NCBI GenBank assembly: GCA_963662155.1
Contig: OY759266.1
Span: forward strand, 13,027,835-13,091,834
Source of the DNA: Lamellibrachia columna
Lineage: Eukaryota > Annelida > Polychaeta > Sabellida > Siboglinidae
Direction: 5' to 3'
Length of the DNA stretch: 64,000 nt
Positions 24,401-36,342 of this stretch are shown here, in pieces; position 1 is the first letter of the stretch; every line of letters begins with the position of its first letter. A model generated the notes under the pieces. That model was not told where the DNA came from and ran no database searches. It saw only the letters and a program-made list of their open reading frames with translations. The translations under genes and the position numbers were made by a program.

Positions 24401-27400
24401 AATTTCCACAGATGCTCTTGACTAATGCATTGAAACTCATGAAAGAGGCATTGGTTGAACCGCTAAATTTAATAATAAACCAGACTTGTTACTGGAACAT
24501 TTCCTGATAACTTAAAATAGCGAAAGTCATTCCTATATTTAAAAAAAGATAAGGAAACACTTTTCTCAAACTATAGGCCAATTTCCTTACTACCTGCCTT
24601 TGCAAGGTTTAAAAAAATATATTTCTGATAAGCTTTAAAGATTTTTTATGATATTTTTATAACAGTCAGTATGGGTTTAGGAAAGGACATTCAACAGAGT
24701 TGGCTGCATTTGAATTAATAGATAAACTTGCATGTCAGATGGATAAAGGTAAAATTCCCACTGCTATATTTTTAGACCTTTCTAAAGCTTTTGACACTCT
24801 TAACCATGACATTTTACGCACAAAATTGTCATACTATTGTGTTAAAGGACTTTCAAATAACCTTATTCAAAGTTATTTAGTAAACAGGAAACGATTCATT
24901 GAAATAAATGACACCAAATCAGATATGTTGCCTAACAACAGTCTAATAGCCACTGGTGTTCCACAAGGTTCTATACTGGGACCTCTACTATTTTTAATAT
25001 ATATATATATATATAAATGATATTACTAATGCAAGTAATTTATATGAATACATTTGTCTCTGTTAAGACAAGTACCCAAATCAATTTGAATAGGACAGGT
25101 TTGACAGAGTATAAATGTAAATTTCTATATACCAGATTTCAAATAAATAAAATAAAAAAATCCGATTTAAATAATTTTTTTAAATCATGATTTTTTTCAA
25201 CCCTCGTCATAACCTCTGCCTAGTTTATCATCAGATTCTGTTCGTACAAAACTGCACTAGTTTGCAGATTTTATCTTGTCAGTATTCGTAATTTTTTTAA
25301 TTCTAAATTTCCACAGATGCTCTTGACTAATGCATTGAAACTCATGAAAGAGGCATTGGTTGAACCGCTAAATTTAATAATAAACCAGACTTGTTACTGG
25401 AACATTTCCTGATAACTTAAAATAGCGAAAGTCATTCCTATATTTAAAAATAGATAAGGAAACACTTTTCTCAAACTATAGGCCAATTTCCTTACTACCT
25501 GCCTTTGCAAGGTTTAAAAAAATATATTTCTGATAAGCTTTAAAGATTTTTTTATGATATTTTTATAACAGTCAGTATGGGTTTAGGAAAGGACATTCAA
25601 CAGAGTTGGCTGCATTTGAATTAATAGATAAACTTGCATGTCAGATGGATAAAGGTAAAATTCCCACTGCTATATTTTTAGACCTTTCTACATCTTTTGA
25701 CGCTCTTAACCATGACATTTTACGCACAAAATTGTCATACTATTGTGTTAAAGGACTTTCAAATAACCTTATTCAAAGTTATTTAGTAAACAGGAAACAA
25801 TTCGTTGAAATAAATGACACCAAATCAGATATGTTGCCTAACAACAGTCTAATAACCACTGGTGTTCCACAAGGTTCTATACTGGGACCTCTACTATTTT
25901 TAATATATATATATATATAAATGATATTACTAATGCAAGTAATTTATATGAATACATTTGTCTCTGTTAAGACAAGTACCCAAATCAATTTGAATAGGAC
26001 AGGTTTGACAGAGTATAAATGTAAATTTCTATATACCAGATTTCAAATAAATAAAATAAAAAAATCCGATTTAAATAATTTTTTTAAATCATGATTTTTT
26101 TCAACCCTCGTCATAACCTCTGCCTAGTTTATCATCAGATTCTGTTCGTACAAAACTGCACTAGTTTGCAGATTTTATCTTGTCAGTATTCGTAATTTTT
26201 TAAATTCTAAATTTCCACAGATGCTCTTGACTAATGCATTGAAACTCATGAAAGAGGCATTGGTTGAACCGCTAAATTTAATAATAAACCAGACTTGTTA
26301 CTGGAACATTTCCTGATAACTTAAAATAGCGAAAGTCATTCCTATATTTAAAAAAAGATAAGGAAACACTTTTCTCAAACTATAGGCCAATTTCCTTACT
26401 ACCTGCCTTTGCAAGGTTTAAAAAAATATATTTCTGATAAGCTTTAAAGATTTTTTATGATATTTTTATAACAGTCAGTATGGGTTTAGGAAAGGACATT
26501 CAACAGAGTTGGCTGCATTTGAATTAATAGATAAACTTGCATGTCAGATGGATAAAGGTAAAATTCCCACTGCTATATTTTTAGACCTTTCTAAAGCTTT
26601 TGACACTCTTAACCATGACATTTTACGCACAAAATTGTCATACTATTGTGTTAAAGGACTTTCAAATAACCTTATTCAAAGTTATTTAGTAAACAGGAAA
26701 CGATTCATTGAAATAAATGACACCAAATCAGATATGTTGCCTAACAACAGTCTAATAGCCACTGGTGTTCCACAAGGTTCTATACTGGGACCTCTACTAT
26801 TTTTAATATATATATATATATATAAATGATATTACTAATGCAAGTAATTTATATGAATACATTTGTCTCTGTTAAGACAAGTACCCAAATCAATTTGAAT
26901 AGGACAGGTTTGACAGAGTATAAATGTAAATTTCTATATACCAGATTTCAAATAAATAAAATAAAAAAATCCGATTTAAATAATTTTTTTAAATCATGAT
27001 TTTTTTCAACCCTCGTCATAACCTCTGCCTAGTTTATCATCAGATTCTGTTCGTACAAAACTGCACTAGTTTGCAGATTTTATCTTGTCAGTATTCGTAA
27101 TTTTTTTAATTCTAAATTTCCACAGATGCTCTTGACTAATGCATTGAAACTCATGAAAGAGGCATTGGTTGAACCGCTAAATTTAATAATAAACCAGACT
27201 TGTTACTGGAACATTTCCTGATAACTTAAAATAGCGAAAGTCATTCCTATATTTAAAAATAGATAAGGAAACACTTTTCTCAAACTATAGGCCAATTTCC
27301 TTACTACCTGCCTTTGCAAGGTTTAAAAAAATATATTTCTGATAAGCTTTAAAGATTTTTTTATGATATTTTTATAACAGTCAGTATGGGTTTAGGAAAG

Positions 27401-30400
27401 GACATTCAACAGAGTTGGCTGCATTTGAATTAATAGATAAACTTGCATGTCAGATGGATAAAGGTAAAATTCCCACTGCTATATTTTTAGACCTTTCTAC
27501 ATCTTTTGACGCTCTTAACCATGACATTTTACGCACAAAATTGTCATACTATTGTGTTAAAGGACTTTCAAATAACCTTATTCAAAGTTATTTAGTAAAC
27601 AGGAAACAATTCGTTGAAATAAATGACACCAAATCAGATATGTTGCCTAACAACAGTCTAATAACCACTGGTGTTCCACAAGGTTCTATACTGGGACCTC
27701 TACTATTTTTAATATATATATATATATAAATGATATTACTAATGCAAGTAATTTATATGAATACATTTGTCTCTGTTAAGACAAGTACCCAAATCAATTT
27801 GAATAGGACAGGTTTGACAGAGTATAAATGTAAATTTCTATATACCAGATTTCAAATAAATAAAATAAAAAAATCCGATTTAAATAATTTTTTTAAATCA
27901 TGATTTTTTTCAACCCTCGTCATAACCTCTGCCTAGTTTATCATCAGATTCTGTTCGTACAAAACTGCACTAGTTTGCAGATTTTATCTTGTCAGTATTC
28001 GTAATTTTTTAAATTCTAAATTTCCACAGATGCTCTTGACTAATGCATTGAAACTCATGAAAGAGGCATTGGTTGAACCGCTAAATTTAATAATAAACCA
28101 GACTTGTTACTGGAACATTTCCTGATAACTTAAAATAGCGAAAGTCATTCCTATATTTAAAAAAAGATAAGGAAACACTTTTCTCAAACTATAGGCCAAT
28201 TTCCTTACTACCTGCCTTTGCAAGGTTTAAAAAAATATATTTCTGATAAGCTTTAAAGATTTTTTATGATATTTTTATAACAGTCAGTATGGGTTTAGGA
28301 AAGGACATTCAACAGAGTTGGCTGCATTTGAATTAATAGATAAACTTGCATGTCAGATGGATAAAGGTAAAATTCCCACTGCTATATTTTTAGACCTTTC
28401 TAAAGCTTTTGACACTCTTAACCATGACATTTTACGCACAAAATTGTCATACTATTGTGTTAAAGGACTTTCAAATAACCTTATTCAAAGTTATTTAGTA
28501 AACAGGAAACGATTCATTGAAATAAATGACACCAAATCAGATATGTTGCCTAACAACAGTCTAATAGCCACTGGTGTTCCACAAGGTTCTATACTGGGAC
28601 CTCTACTATTTTTAATATATATATATATATATAAATGATATTACTAATGCAAGTAATTTATATGAATACATTTGTCTCTGTTAAGACAAGTACCCAAATC
28701 AATTTGAATAGGACAGGTTTGACAGAGTATAAATGTAAATTTCTATATACCAGATTTCAAATAAATAAAATAAAAAAATCCGATTTAAATAATTTTTTTA
28801 AATCATGATTTTTTTCAACCCTCGTCATAACCTCTGCCTAGTTTATCATCAGATTCTGTTCGTACAAAACTGCACTAGTTTGCAGATTTTATCTTGTCAG
28901 TATTCGTAATTTTTTTAATTCTAAATTTCCACAGATGCTCTTGACTAATGCATTGAAACTCATGAAAGAGGCATTGGTTGAACCGCTAAATTTAATAATA
29001 AACCAGACTTGTTACTGGAACATTTCCTGATAACTTAAAATAGCGAAAGTCATTCCTATATTTAAAAATAGATAAGGAAACACTTTTCTCAAACTATAGG
29101 CCAATTTCCTTACTACCTGCCTTTGCAAGGTTTAAAAAAATATATTTCTGATAAGCTTTAAAGATTTTTTTATGATATTTTTATAACAGTCAGTATGGGT
29201 TTAGGAAAGGACATTCAACAGAGTTGGCTGCATTTGAATTAATAGATAAACTTGCATGTCAGATGGATAAAGGTAAAATTCCCACTGCTATATTTTTAGA
29301 CCTTTCTACATCTTTTGACGCTCTTAACCATGACATTTTACGCACAAAATTGTCATACTATTGTGTTAAAGGACTTTCAAATAACCTTATTCAAAGTTAT
29401 TTAGTAAACAGGAAACAATTCGTTGAAATAAATGACACCAAATCAGATATGTTGCCTAACAACAGTCTAATAACCACTGGTGTTCCACAAGGTTCTATAC
29501 TGGGACCTCTACTATTTTTAATATATATTATATATATATATATAAATGATATTACTAATGCAAGTAATTTATATGAATACATTTGTCTCTGTTAAGACAA
29601 GTACCCAAATCAATTTGAATAGGACAGGTTTGACAGAGTATAAATGTAAATTTCTATATACCAGATTTCAAATAAATAAAATAAAAAAATCCGATTTAAA
29701 TAATTTTTTTAAATCATGATTTTTTTCAACCCTCGTCATAACCTCTGCCTAGTTTATCATCAGATTCTGTTCGTACAAAACTGCACTAGTTTGCAGATTT
29801 TATCTTGTCAGTATTCGTAATTTTTTAAATTCTAAATTTCCACAGATGCTCTTGACTAATGCATTGAAACTCATGAAAGAGGCATTGGTTGAACCGCTAA
29901 ATTTAATAATAAACCAGACTTGTTACTGGAACATTTCCTGATAACTTAAAATAGCGAAAGTCATTCCTATATTTAAAAAAAGATAAGGAAACACTTTTCT
30001 CAAACTATAGGCCAATTTCCTTACTACCTGCCTTTGCAAGGTTTAAAAAAATATATTTCTGATAAGCTTTAAAGATTTTTTTATGATATTTTTATAACAG
30101 TCAGTATGGGTTTAGGAAAGGACATTCAACAGAGTTGGCTGCATTTGAATTAATAGATAAACTTGCATGTCAGATGGATAAAGGTAAAATTCCCACTGCT
30201 ATATTTTTAGACCTTTCTACATCTTTTGACGCTCTTAACCATGACATTTTACGCACAAAATTGTCATACTATTGTGTTAAAGGACTTTCAAATAACCTTA
30301 TTCAAAGTTATTTAGTAAACAGGAAACAATTCGTTGAAATAAATGACACCAAATCAGATATGTTGCCTAACAACAGTCTAATAACCACTGGTGTTCCACA

Positions 30401-32310
30401 AGGTTCTATACTGGGACCTCTACTATTTTTAATATATATATATATATAAATGATATTACTAATGCAAGTAATTTATATGAATACATTTGTCTCTGTTAAG
30501 ACAAGTACCCAAATCAATTTGAATAGGACAGGTTTGACAGAGTATAAATGTAAATTTCTATATACCAGATTTCAAATAAATAAAATAAAAAAATCCGATT
30601 TAAATAATTTTTTTAAATCATGATTTTTTTCAACCCTCGTCATAACCTCTGCCTAGTTTATCATCAGATTCTGTTCGTACAAAACTGCACTAGTTTGCAG
30701 ATTTTATCTTGTCAGTATTCGTAATTTTTTAAATTCTAAATTTCCACAGATGCTCTTGACTAATGCATTGAAACTCATGAAAGAGGCATTGGTTGAACCG
30801 TTAAATTTAATAATAAACCAGACTTGTTACTGGAACATTTCCTGATAACTTAAAATAGCGAAAGTCATTCCTATATTTAAAAAAAGATAAGGAAACACTT
30901 TTCTCAAACTATAGGCCAATTTCCTTACTACCTGCCTTTGCAAGGTTTAAAAAAATATATTTCTGATAAGCTTTAAAGATTTTTTATGATATTTTTATAA
31001 CAGTCAGTATGGGTTTAGGAAAGGACATTCAACAGAGTTGGCTGCATTTGAATTAATAGATAAACTTGCATGTCAGATGGATAAAGGTAAAATTCCCACT
31101 GCTATATTTTTAGACCTTTCTAAAGCTTTTGACACTCTTAACCATGACATTTTACGCACAAAATTGTCATACTATTGTGTTAAAGGACTTTCAAATAACC
31201 TTATTCAAAGTTATTTAGTAAACAGGAAACGATTCATTGAAATAAATGACACCAAATCAGATATGTTGCCTAACAACAGTCTAATAGCCACTGGTGTTCC
31301 ACAAGGTTCTATACTGGGACCTCTACTATTTTTAATATATATATATATATATAAATGATATTACTAATGCAAGTAATTTATATGAATACATTTGTCTCTG
31401 TTAAGACAAGTACCCAAATCAATTTGAATAGGACAGGTTTGACAGAGTATAAATGTAAATTTCTATATACCAGATTTCAAATAAATAAAATAAAAAAATC
31501 CGATTTAAATAATTTTTTTAAATCATGATTTTTTTCAACCCTCGTCATAACCTCTGCCTAGTTTATCATCAGATTCTGTTCGTACAAAACTGCACTAGTT
31601 TGCAGATTTTATCTTGTCAGTATTCGTAATTTTTTAAATTCTAAATTTCCACAGATGCTCTTGACTAATGCATTGAAACTCATGAAAGAGGCATTGGTTG
31701 AACCGCTAAATTTAATAATAAACCAGACTTGTTACTGGAACATTTCCTGATAACTTAAAATAGCGAAAGTCATTCCTATATTTAAAAATAGATAAGGAAA
31801 CACTTTTCTCAAACTATAGGCCAATTTCCTTACTACCTGCCTTTGCAAGGTTTAAAAAAATATATTTCTGATAAGCTTTAAAGATTTTTTTATGATATTT
31901 TTATAACAGTCAGTATGGGTTTAGGAAAGGACATTCAACAGAGTTGGCTGCATTTGAATTAATAGATAAACTTGCATGTCAGATGGATAAAGGTAAAATT
32001 CCCACTGCTATATTTTTAGACCTTTCTACATCTTTTGACGCTCTTAACCATGACATTTTACGCACAAAATTGTCATACTATTGTGTTAAAGGACTTTCAA
32101 ATAACCTTATTCAAAGTTATTTAGTAAACAGGAAACAATTCGTTGAAATAAATGACACCAAATCAGATATGTTGCCTAACAACAGTCTAATAACCACTGG
32201 TGTTCCACAAGGTTCTATACTGGGACCTCTACTATTTTTAATATATATATATATATATAAATGATATTACTAATGCAAGTAATTTATATGAATACATTTG
32301 TCTCTGTTAA
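18721..32310 (+). repeat. array sub-block: mainly alternating A/B units (units 8-22)
   Basis: Type A has LSTSFDAL, RKQFVEIN, SLITTG, AAAAATAGATAAG and a 7-T run before ATGATATT. The order is 8A 9B 10B 11A 12B 13A 14B 15A 16B 17A 18B 19A 20A 21B 22A. A-to-B spacing is 903 bp and B-to-A mostly 906 bp, giving an A+B dimer of 1,809 bp. Unit 20 is a hybrid: B-like AAAAAAAGATAAG upstream, A-like from the 7-T run on. Single-copy differences exist, for example AATAACAAAATCC in unit 11 and CCGTTAAATT in unit 21. Confidence 0.92.
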
Positions 32311-33820
32311 GACAAGTACCCAAATCAATTTGAATAGGACAGGTTTGACAGAGTATAAATGTAAATTTCTATATACCAGATTTCAAATAAATAAAATAAA
32401 AAAATCCGATTTAAATAATTTTTTTAAATCATGATTTTTTTCAACCCTCGTCATAACCTCTGCCTAGTTTATCATCAGATTCTGTTCGTACAAAACTGCA
32501 CTAGTTTGCAGATTTTATCTTGTCAGTATTCGTAATTTTTTAAATTCTAAATTTCCACAGATGCTCTTGACTAATGCATTGAAACTCATGAAAGAGGCAT
32601 TGGTTGAACCGCTAAATTTAATAATAAACCAGACTTGTTACTGGAACATTTCCTGATAACTTAAAATAGCGAAAGTCATTCCTATATTTAAAAATAGATA
32701 AGGAAACACTTTTCTCAAACTATAGGCCAATTTCCTTACTACCTGCCTTTGCAAGGTTTAAAAAAATATATTTCTGATAAGCTTTAAAGATTTTTTTATG
32801 ATATTTTTATAACAGTCAGTATGGGTTTAGGAAAGGACATTCAACAGAGTTGGCTGCATTTGAATTAATAGATAAACTTGCATGTCAGATGGATAAAGGT
32901 AAAATTCCCACTGCTATATTTTTAGACCTTTCTAAAGCTTTTGACACTCTTAACCATGACATTTTACGCACAAAATTGTCATACTATTGTGTTAAAGGAC
33001 TTTCAAATAACCTTATTCAAAGTTATTTAGTAAACAGGAAACGATTCGTTGAAATAAATGACACCAAATCAGATATGTTGCCTAACAACAGTCTAATAGC
33101 CACTGGTGTTCCACAAGGTTCTATACTGGGACCTCTACTATTTTTAATATATATATATATATAAATGATATTACTAATGCAAGTAATTTATATGAATACA
33201 TTTTATATGCAGATGACTCTACTTTATGTAGTACACTTGACTCTTCCAAGATGCAGCTTGCTAACTTTAATAATATTAATGTTGAACTACACAAAGGATT
33301 AGTGAATGGTTGGAAGTTAATAAACTTTCATTAAATGCTAACAAATCAAAATATATGGTTTTTCACCACCCACAAAAAATTCCCAGATTCCAACTTGAAA
33401 TAAATTACATAGCTATAGAGTGTGTTGATAACTTCAACTTCTTAGGATTGACAATAAACAAACACCTGAATGGAAAAAATCATTGATAAACTAGCATGTA
33501 AAATTTCAAGATCAATTGGCATTATAAAAAAATTAAACAATTTGTACCGCAACATGTTTTAGTAAACCTATATAACTCACTTGTACTCCCTCATATTAAT
33601 TACTGTTTGCTTTCTTGGGGGATCCAATATGATAGGATCTTAAAACTCCAAAAAGAGCAATCAGAGTAGTGACCTATAGCTGATATAATGCACATACAGA
33701 GCCATTATTTAAACATCTTGACATTTTAATGGTCACATACATTATTAGGTTACAACTGAAATTTTATCATAGATACATAAACGGTAGCTTACCTGAATAT
33801 TGTTCATGGTTAGGCATAAG
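32311..33820 (+). pseudogene. last array unit (A/B mosaic) joined to the rest of the LINE RT
   Basis: Unit 23 is mosaic: A-like before the RT, KAFDT and SLIATG of type B, and RFVE with one residue of each type. It does not return to the unit start. Instead the sequence reads on through NLYEYIL into YADDS (YADD codons 33206-33217), then LINE C-terminal sequence with recognisable pieces (a segment near KSKYMVFHH, FLGLTIN, IDKLACK, SLVLPHINY), broken by several frameshifts and stops. This is the only copy with the catalytic YADD box, so it marks the parent element, apparently of the Jockey/CR1 group of non-LTR retrotransposons. Inactive. Confidence 0.85.
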
Positions 33821-34376
33821 AGAAAATGAGGTTGTTCATACACATTATTCGAGAAAATGAGGTTGTTCATACACATTATTCAAGAAATCAACATGATTCA
33901 GAACAATGTGGGATTGCTGCTTCGAAAGGAAATCAAATTCTAGAGCTAATTAGGAGAACTATCATGTATAAGGAGAAACAGCTAATTGTACCCCTGTACA
34001 AAGCAATAGTTAGACCACATTTGGAATATTGTATTCAAGCATGGAGACCATAAAATTATCGTAAAAAGGACATAGATAAGCTAGAAAGAATACAACGAAG
34101 AGCAACTAAAATGATTCCAGAATTGAGAGACCTTAGTTACGAAAGTCGCTTATTACAATGTGGTTTGACAACACTAGAGACCAGGAGACTAAGAGGAGAC
34201 CAAATAGAAGTGTTTAAAACAGTGAATGGTTATGAGGATGTTGACATGAATATGTTCTTCAAACTTAAAGAAGGCAGTAGAACCAGAGGACACTTAGAAA
34301 TACTAAATGAGCTTGCATTACAGCAGAGTTGTCCTCGTATTACAATATATAAATCACAACATTGCCTCATGTAAAC
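33820..34376 (+). pseudogene. 3' fragment of a second LINE family (CR1/L2-like)
   Basis: A 31-bp segment is duplicated in tandem at 33820-33881. Then come pieces of an RT C-terminal region: EQCGIAASKGNQIL, KAIVRPHLEYCIQAW, stop, then RRATKMIPELRDLSYESR and RLRGDQIEVFKTVNGY. It is clearly the same family as 38544-38640 plus 39861-40230. At 33990-34012 it shows the uninterrupted form of the site into which the hAT-like element inserted in that other copy. Frameshifts and a stop after IQAWRP make it non-functional. Confidence 0.85.
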
Positions 34377-34482
34377 AAACTTAATAGAGCTCTTATGCAT
34401 TGAATACAGATGCACTAAAACAAGTTACTTAATTAGTTCACAATGCTTCTCGTTTGGTACATGTCCACTGAGGTCTGGTAGC

Positions 34483-36210
34483 CTACACGAATGCTGGAAT
34501 GTAGTCCTTAAGAATGGGTTGTGGTATATACAAGGTGCAGCTCGCCACGGACATGGCTGGTGTGTTCATCTTCGTAACAACCTTCCACTTATTCGACTCG
34601 ATGTTGTAGCAGAACACCTCATCCCTTTTCTTGTTCTCATCGTACGTGAAGCCACCGACGAGATACACCTGTGCTGCCACCATGCTACAGTGGACACCAC
34701 TGATCTTCGGCGAGTTCTCATGCACAATGTTCCACTGGTCCGTCTCGGTGTCATAGGCCTCCACAGTGTTAACGTCATACGCTTTGATAATGTTCTTGTC
34801 GTAGCCACCCAACACGTACAGCCGGTTGTCATGGCAACACATAGCGTGGTCCATGCGTGCCATCAGCATGCATGCTCGACTGTGCCACGTGTCCGTTGTG
34901 ATGTTATAGCACCACAGACATCGTGAGATCTCCTGGTCTGTCTGTCCCCCTGACAGAAACACCTTCCCATCATGCACCGTGGCGGCAGAGGCCGACAGTC
35001 GCACATCGAGAGGTGTCTTCACAGTCCACTTGTCCTGATCAACGAGGTACTGCTCCACCGTGTTCTTGAACGTTCCGCTGCAGTAGCCGCCAATGGCAAA
35101 GATGGAATGACCATCACTGACCTGGGTAAAGTGATGTCTCGGTTCTTGCATTGGAGCGATCTCACTCCAGGTGTTGAAGCGAGGGTCGTAGCGGTAGCAC
35201 TTGACGCTGACTGGGTTATCAGATGAGTACAGTTCTATACCGCCACAGACGTACATGTAGTTATCCAGACTACACACCTGCATGTGAAACGTCTCCGTGT
35301 AGGATGCTCCAAGTGAGGTCCATGTGCCGTCTGCGAGGTCATACACACGTAGACGGTCTTCCTCCGTATCCAGCAGCACAACGCTTGCACTATCAGAACG
35401 CACGACTGTGCGTGCATTCTGCATCACTGGTTGCTTTGAAGGCAGCATGTGATACCTGTTTGCTTCGAGCATAAGTTCCAGACATTGAGGGTTACTCTTC
35501 ATCAGGTCGTTTGTCATGACGGTGTCCACCAGGTCATTAGGAGCAATCAGTGGGAACCTGATGCGAGTCATCAAAGTGTAAGCGTGCTCTGCCCGCCCCT
35601 TTCGGTCATATTCGAGCCAGCGCAGTGCCATCTGGAACAGTTGCAACTCTGTGAACATGTTCAGTCGACTGTCAGCGAGTATCTCATTGAGGAACTGACT
35701 ACTGAAACGAACAAAGTCATTTTGTTGAATGATCTCGTTGAAGTGACCGAGGATGAGATCTAGCGACTTCTGCTTCACGGTCGCCAGATTGAACTGCTCG
35801 GCAATGTTATACATGTCAATGCTGTTTGACACCGTCGTCAGCTTCATCAAGTACCTGCAGCACATGTCTACAGCCTCTGTCATCTGTAGGTGTGTTGCCG
35901 CCAGAAGGACGTCATAGATGTTCTGCACTGTGCAACACAGTTGACCGCTGTAAGCAAACTTGACCACCTGCTGGAGTCCACGCAGCGGCACCCCAGTCAA
36001 TGTCACCACGTCCTCATTGCGCTCACGCATGTCCAGCGTGAGCATCGCATGGAAGTAGTCACTGCTGCCAGCCATCACGCAGCGATGCACTCGGATCGGC
36101 TCATCGTCAGCAATCAGGGTCAGATCACATAGTGTGCTATCTTGTTGCAGGATACGGAGACTTGTCAACAGACGCTCACTGTAACTGTCACATTGCAACG
36201 TCTCAGCCAT
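34483..36210 (-). CDS. KLHL9/13-like: BTB-BACK-Kelch protein, KLHL9/13-like Cul3 adaptor (575 aa)
   Basis: Substrate-receptor subunit of a Cullin-3 ubiquitin ligase. Starting at MAETLQ (ATG complement at 36208-36210), residues about 19-124 form the BTB domain (LCDLTLIADD, VHRCVMAGSSDYF, and the phi-X-E Cul3-contact motif MRE at 61-63), about 129-232 the BACK domain (IRFPLIAPNDLV), and about 277-570 six Kelch blades with the usual GG pairs (VCGG, AIGGY, LSGGQ, VLGGY, LVGGF) and spaced Tyr/Trp. The BACK-Kelch linker (YHMLPSKQPVMQ...RTVVRSD) strongly recalls KLHL9 and KLHL13, which in mammals act with CUL3 on Aurora B. The frame is open 44 codons further upstream, but an acceptor (TATTTCAG, boundary at 36224/36225) just before the ATG makes MAETLQ the likely start, with a spliced 5'UTR. 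The full CDS is one exon. No AATAAA was found downstream before the LINE fragment. Orthology to KLHL9/13 is inferred from memory. Confidence 0.9.
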   Translation of the reverse strand: MAETLQCDSYSERLLTSLRILQQDSTLCDLTLIADDEPIRVHRCVMAGSSDYFHAMLTLDMRERNEDVVTLTGVPLRGLQQVVKFAYSGQLCCTVQNIYDVLLAATHLQMTEAVDMCCRYLMKLTTVSNSIDMYNIAEQFNLATVKQKSLDLILGHFNEIIQQNDFVRFSSQFLNEILADSRLNMFTELQLFQMALRWLEYDRKGRAEHAYTLMTRIRFPLIAPNDLVDTVMTNDLMKSNPQCLELMLEANRYHMLPSKQPVMQNARTVVRSDSASVVLLDTEEDRLRVYDLADGTWTSLGASYTETFHMQVCSLDNYMYVCGGIELYSSDNPVSVKCYRYDPRFNTWSEIAPMQEPRHHFTQVSDGHSIFAIGGYCSGTFKNTVEQYLVDQDKWTVKTPLDVRLSASAATVHDGKVFLSGGQTDQEISRCLWCYNITTDTWHSRACMLMARMDHAMCCHDNRLYVLGGYDKNIIKAYDVNTVEAYDTETDQWNIVHENSPKISGVHCSMVAAQVYLVGGFTYDENKKRDEVFCYNIESNKWKVVTKMNTPAMSVASCTLYIPQPILKDYIPAFV

Positions 36211-36224
36211 TATGCCATCTGTCT

Positions 36225-36227
36225 CTG
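36225..36227 (-). promoter_or_regulatory. 3' splice site of a 5'UTR intron, Kelch gene
   Basis: On the minus strand the sequence TTTTGTATTTCAG ends here, 14 nt before the ATG. It explains why the open frame runs upstream without resembling the family. The matching 5'UTR exon was not identified. Confidence 0.6.
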
Positions 36228-36342
36228 AAATACAAAATTTATGGCTCTCGTTAGATGCACTGATCGAGTTAATATAATTAAAGTTTTGAACCAAACAAGA
36301 CACCACAATGTAGCAGAAACATGACGGATTGTGTAACTGCAT

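Larger units (their letters stand above)
12311..33203 (+). repeat. 23-unit tandem array of a LINE reverse-transcriptase fragment (~906 bp unit)
   Basis: Head-to-tail units begin at TCTCTGTTAAGACAAG (first at 12361). Each holds about 250 bp of non-coding AT-rich DNA, a frame-broken RT N-terminal part, then an open RT stretch. That stretch begins (LAAFELIDK) at 12910, 13813, 14720, 15629, 16538, 17447, 18356, 19266, 20169, 21074, 21988, 22891, 23797, 24700, 25606, 26509, 27415, 28318, 29224, 30135, 31038, 31944 and 32850. Spacing is 903-914 bp; most of the difference is a TA run. The RT part includes motif A (FLDLSKAFD), motif B (GVPQGSILGP) and stops just before the YADD box. Two partial unit tails (12311-12325, 12326-12360) precede unit 1. 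The copies are nearly identical, so amplification or homogenisation is recent. Each unit is a dead fragment: no ATG start, upstream frameshifts, no catalytic YADD. Confidence 0.97.

Noticed and set aside
12910..33164. 23 open frames of 104-124 codons taken as separate protein genes
   Set aside because: They start at TTG in mid-domain, lie in a tandem repeat, have stops and frameshifts just upstream, and lack the YADD box. They are RT fragments.
12311..33203. CRISPR-like repeat array
   Set aside because: Units are about 906 bp with no spacer pattern, in an animal genome.
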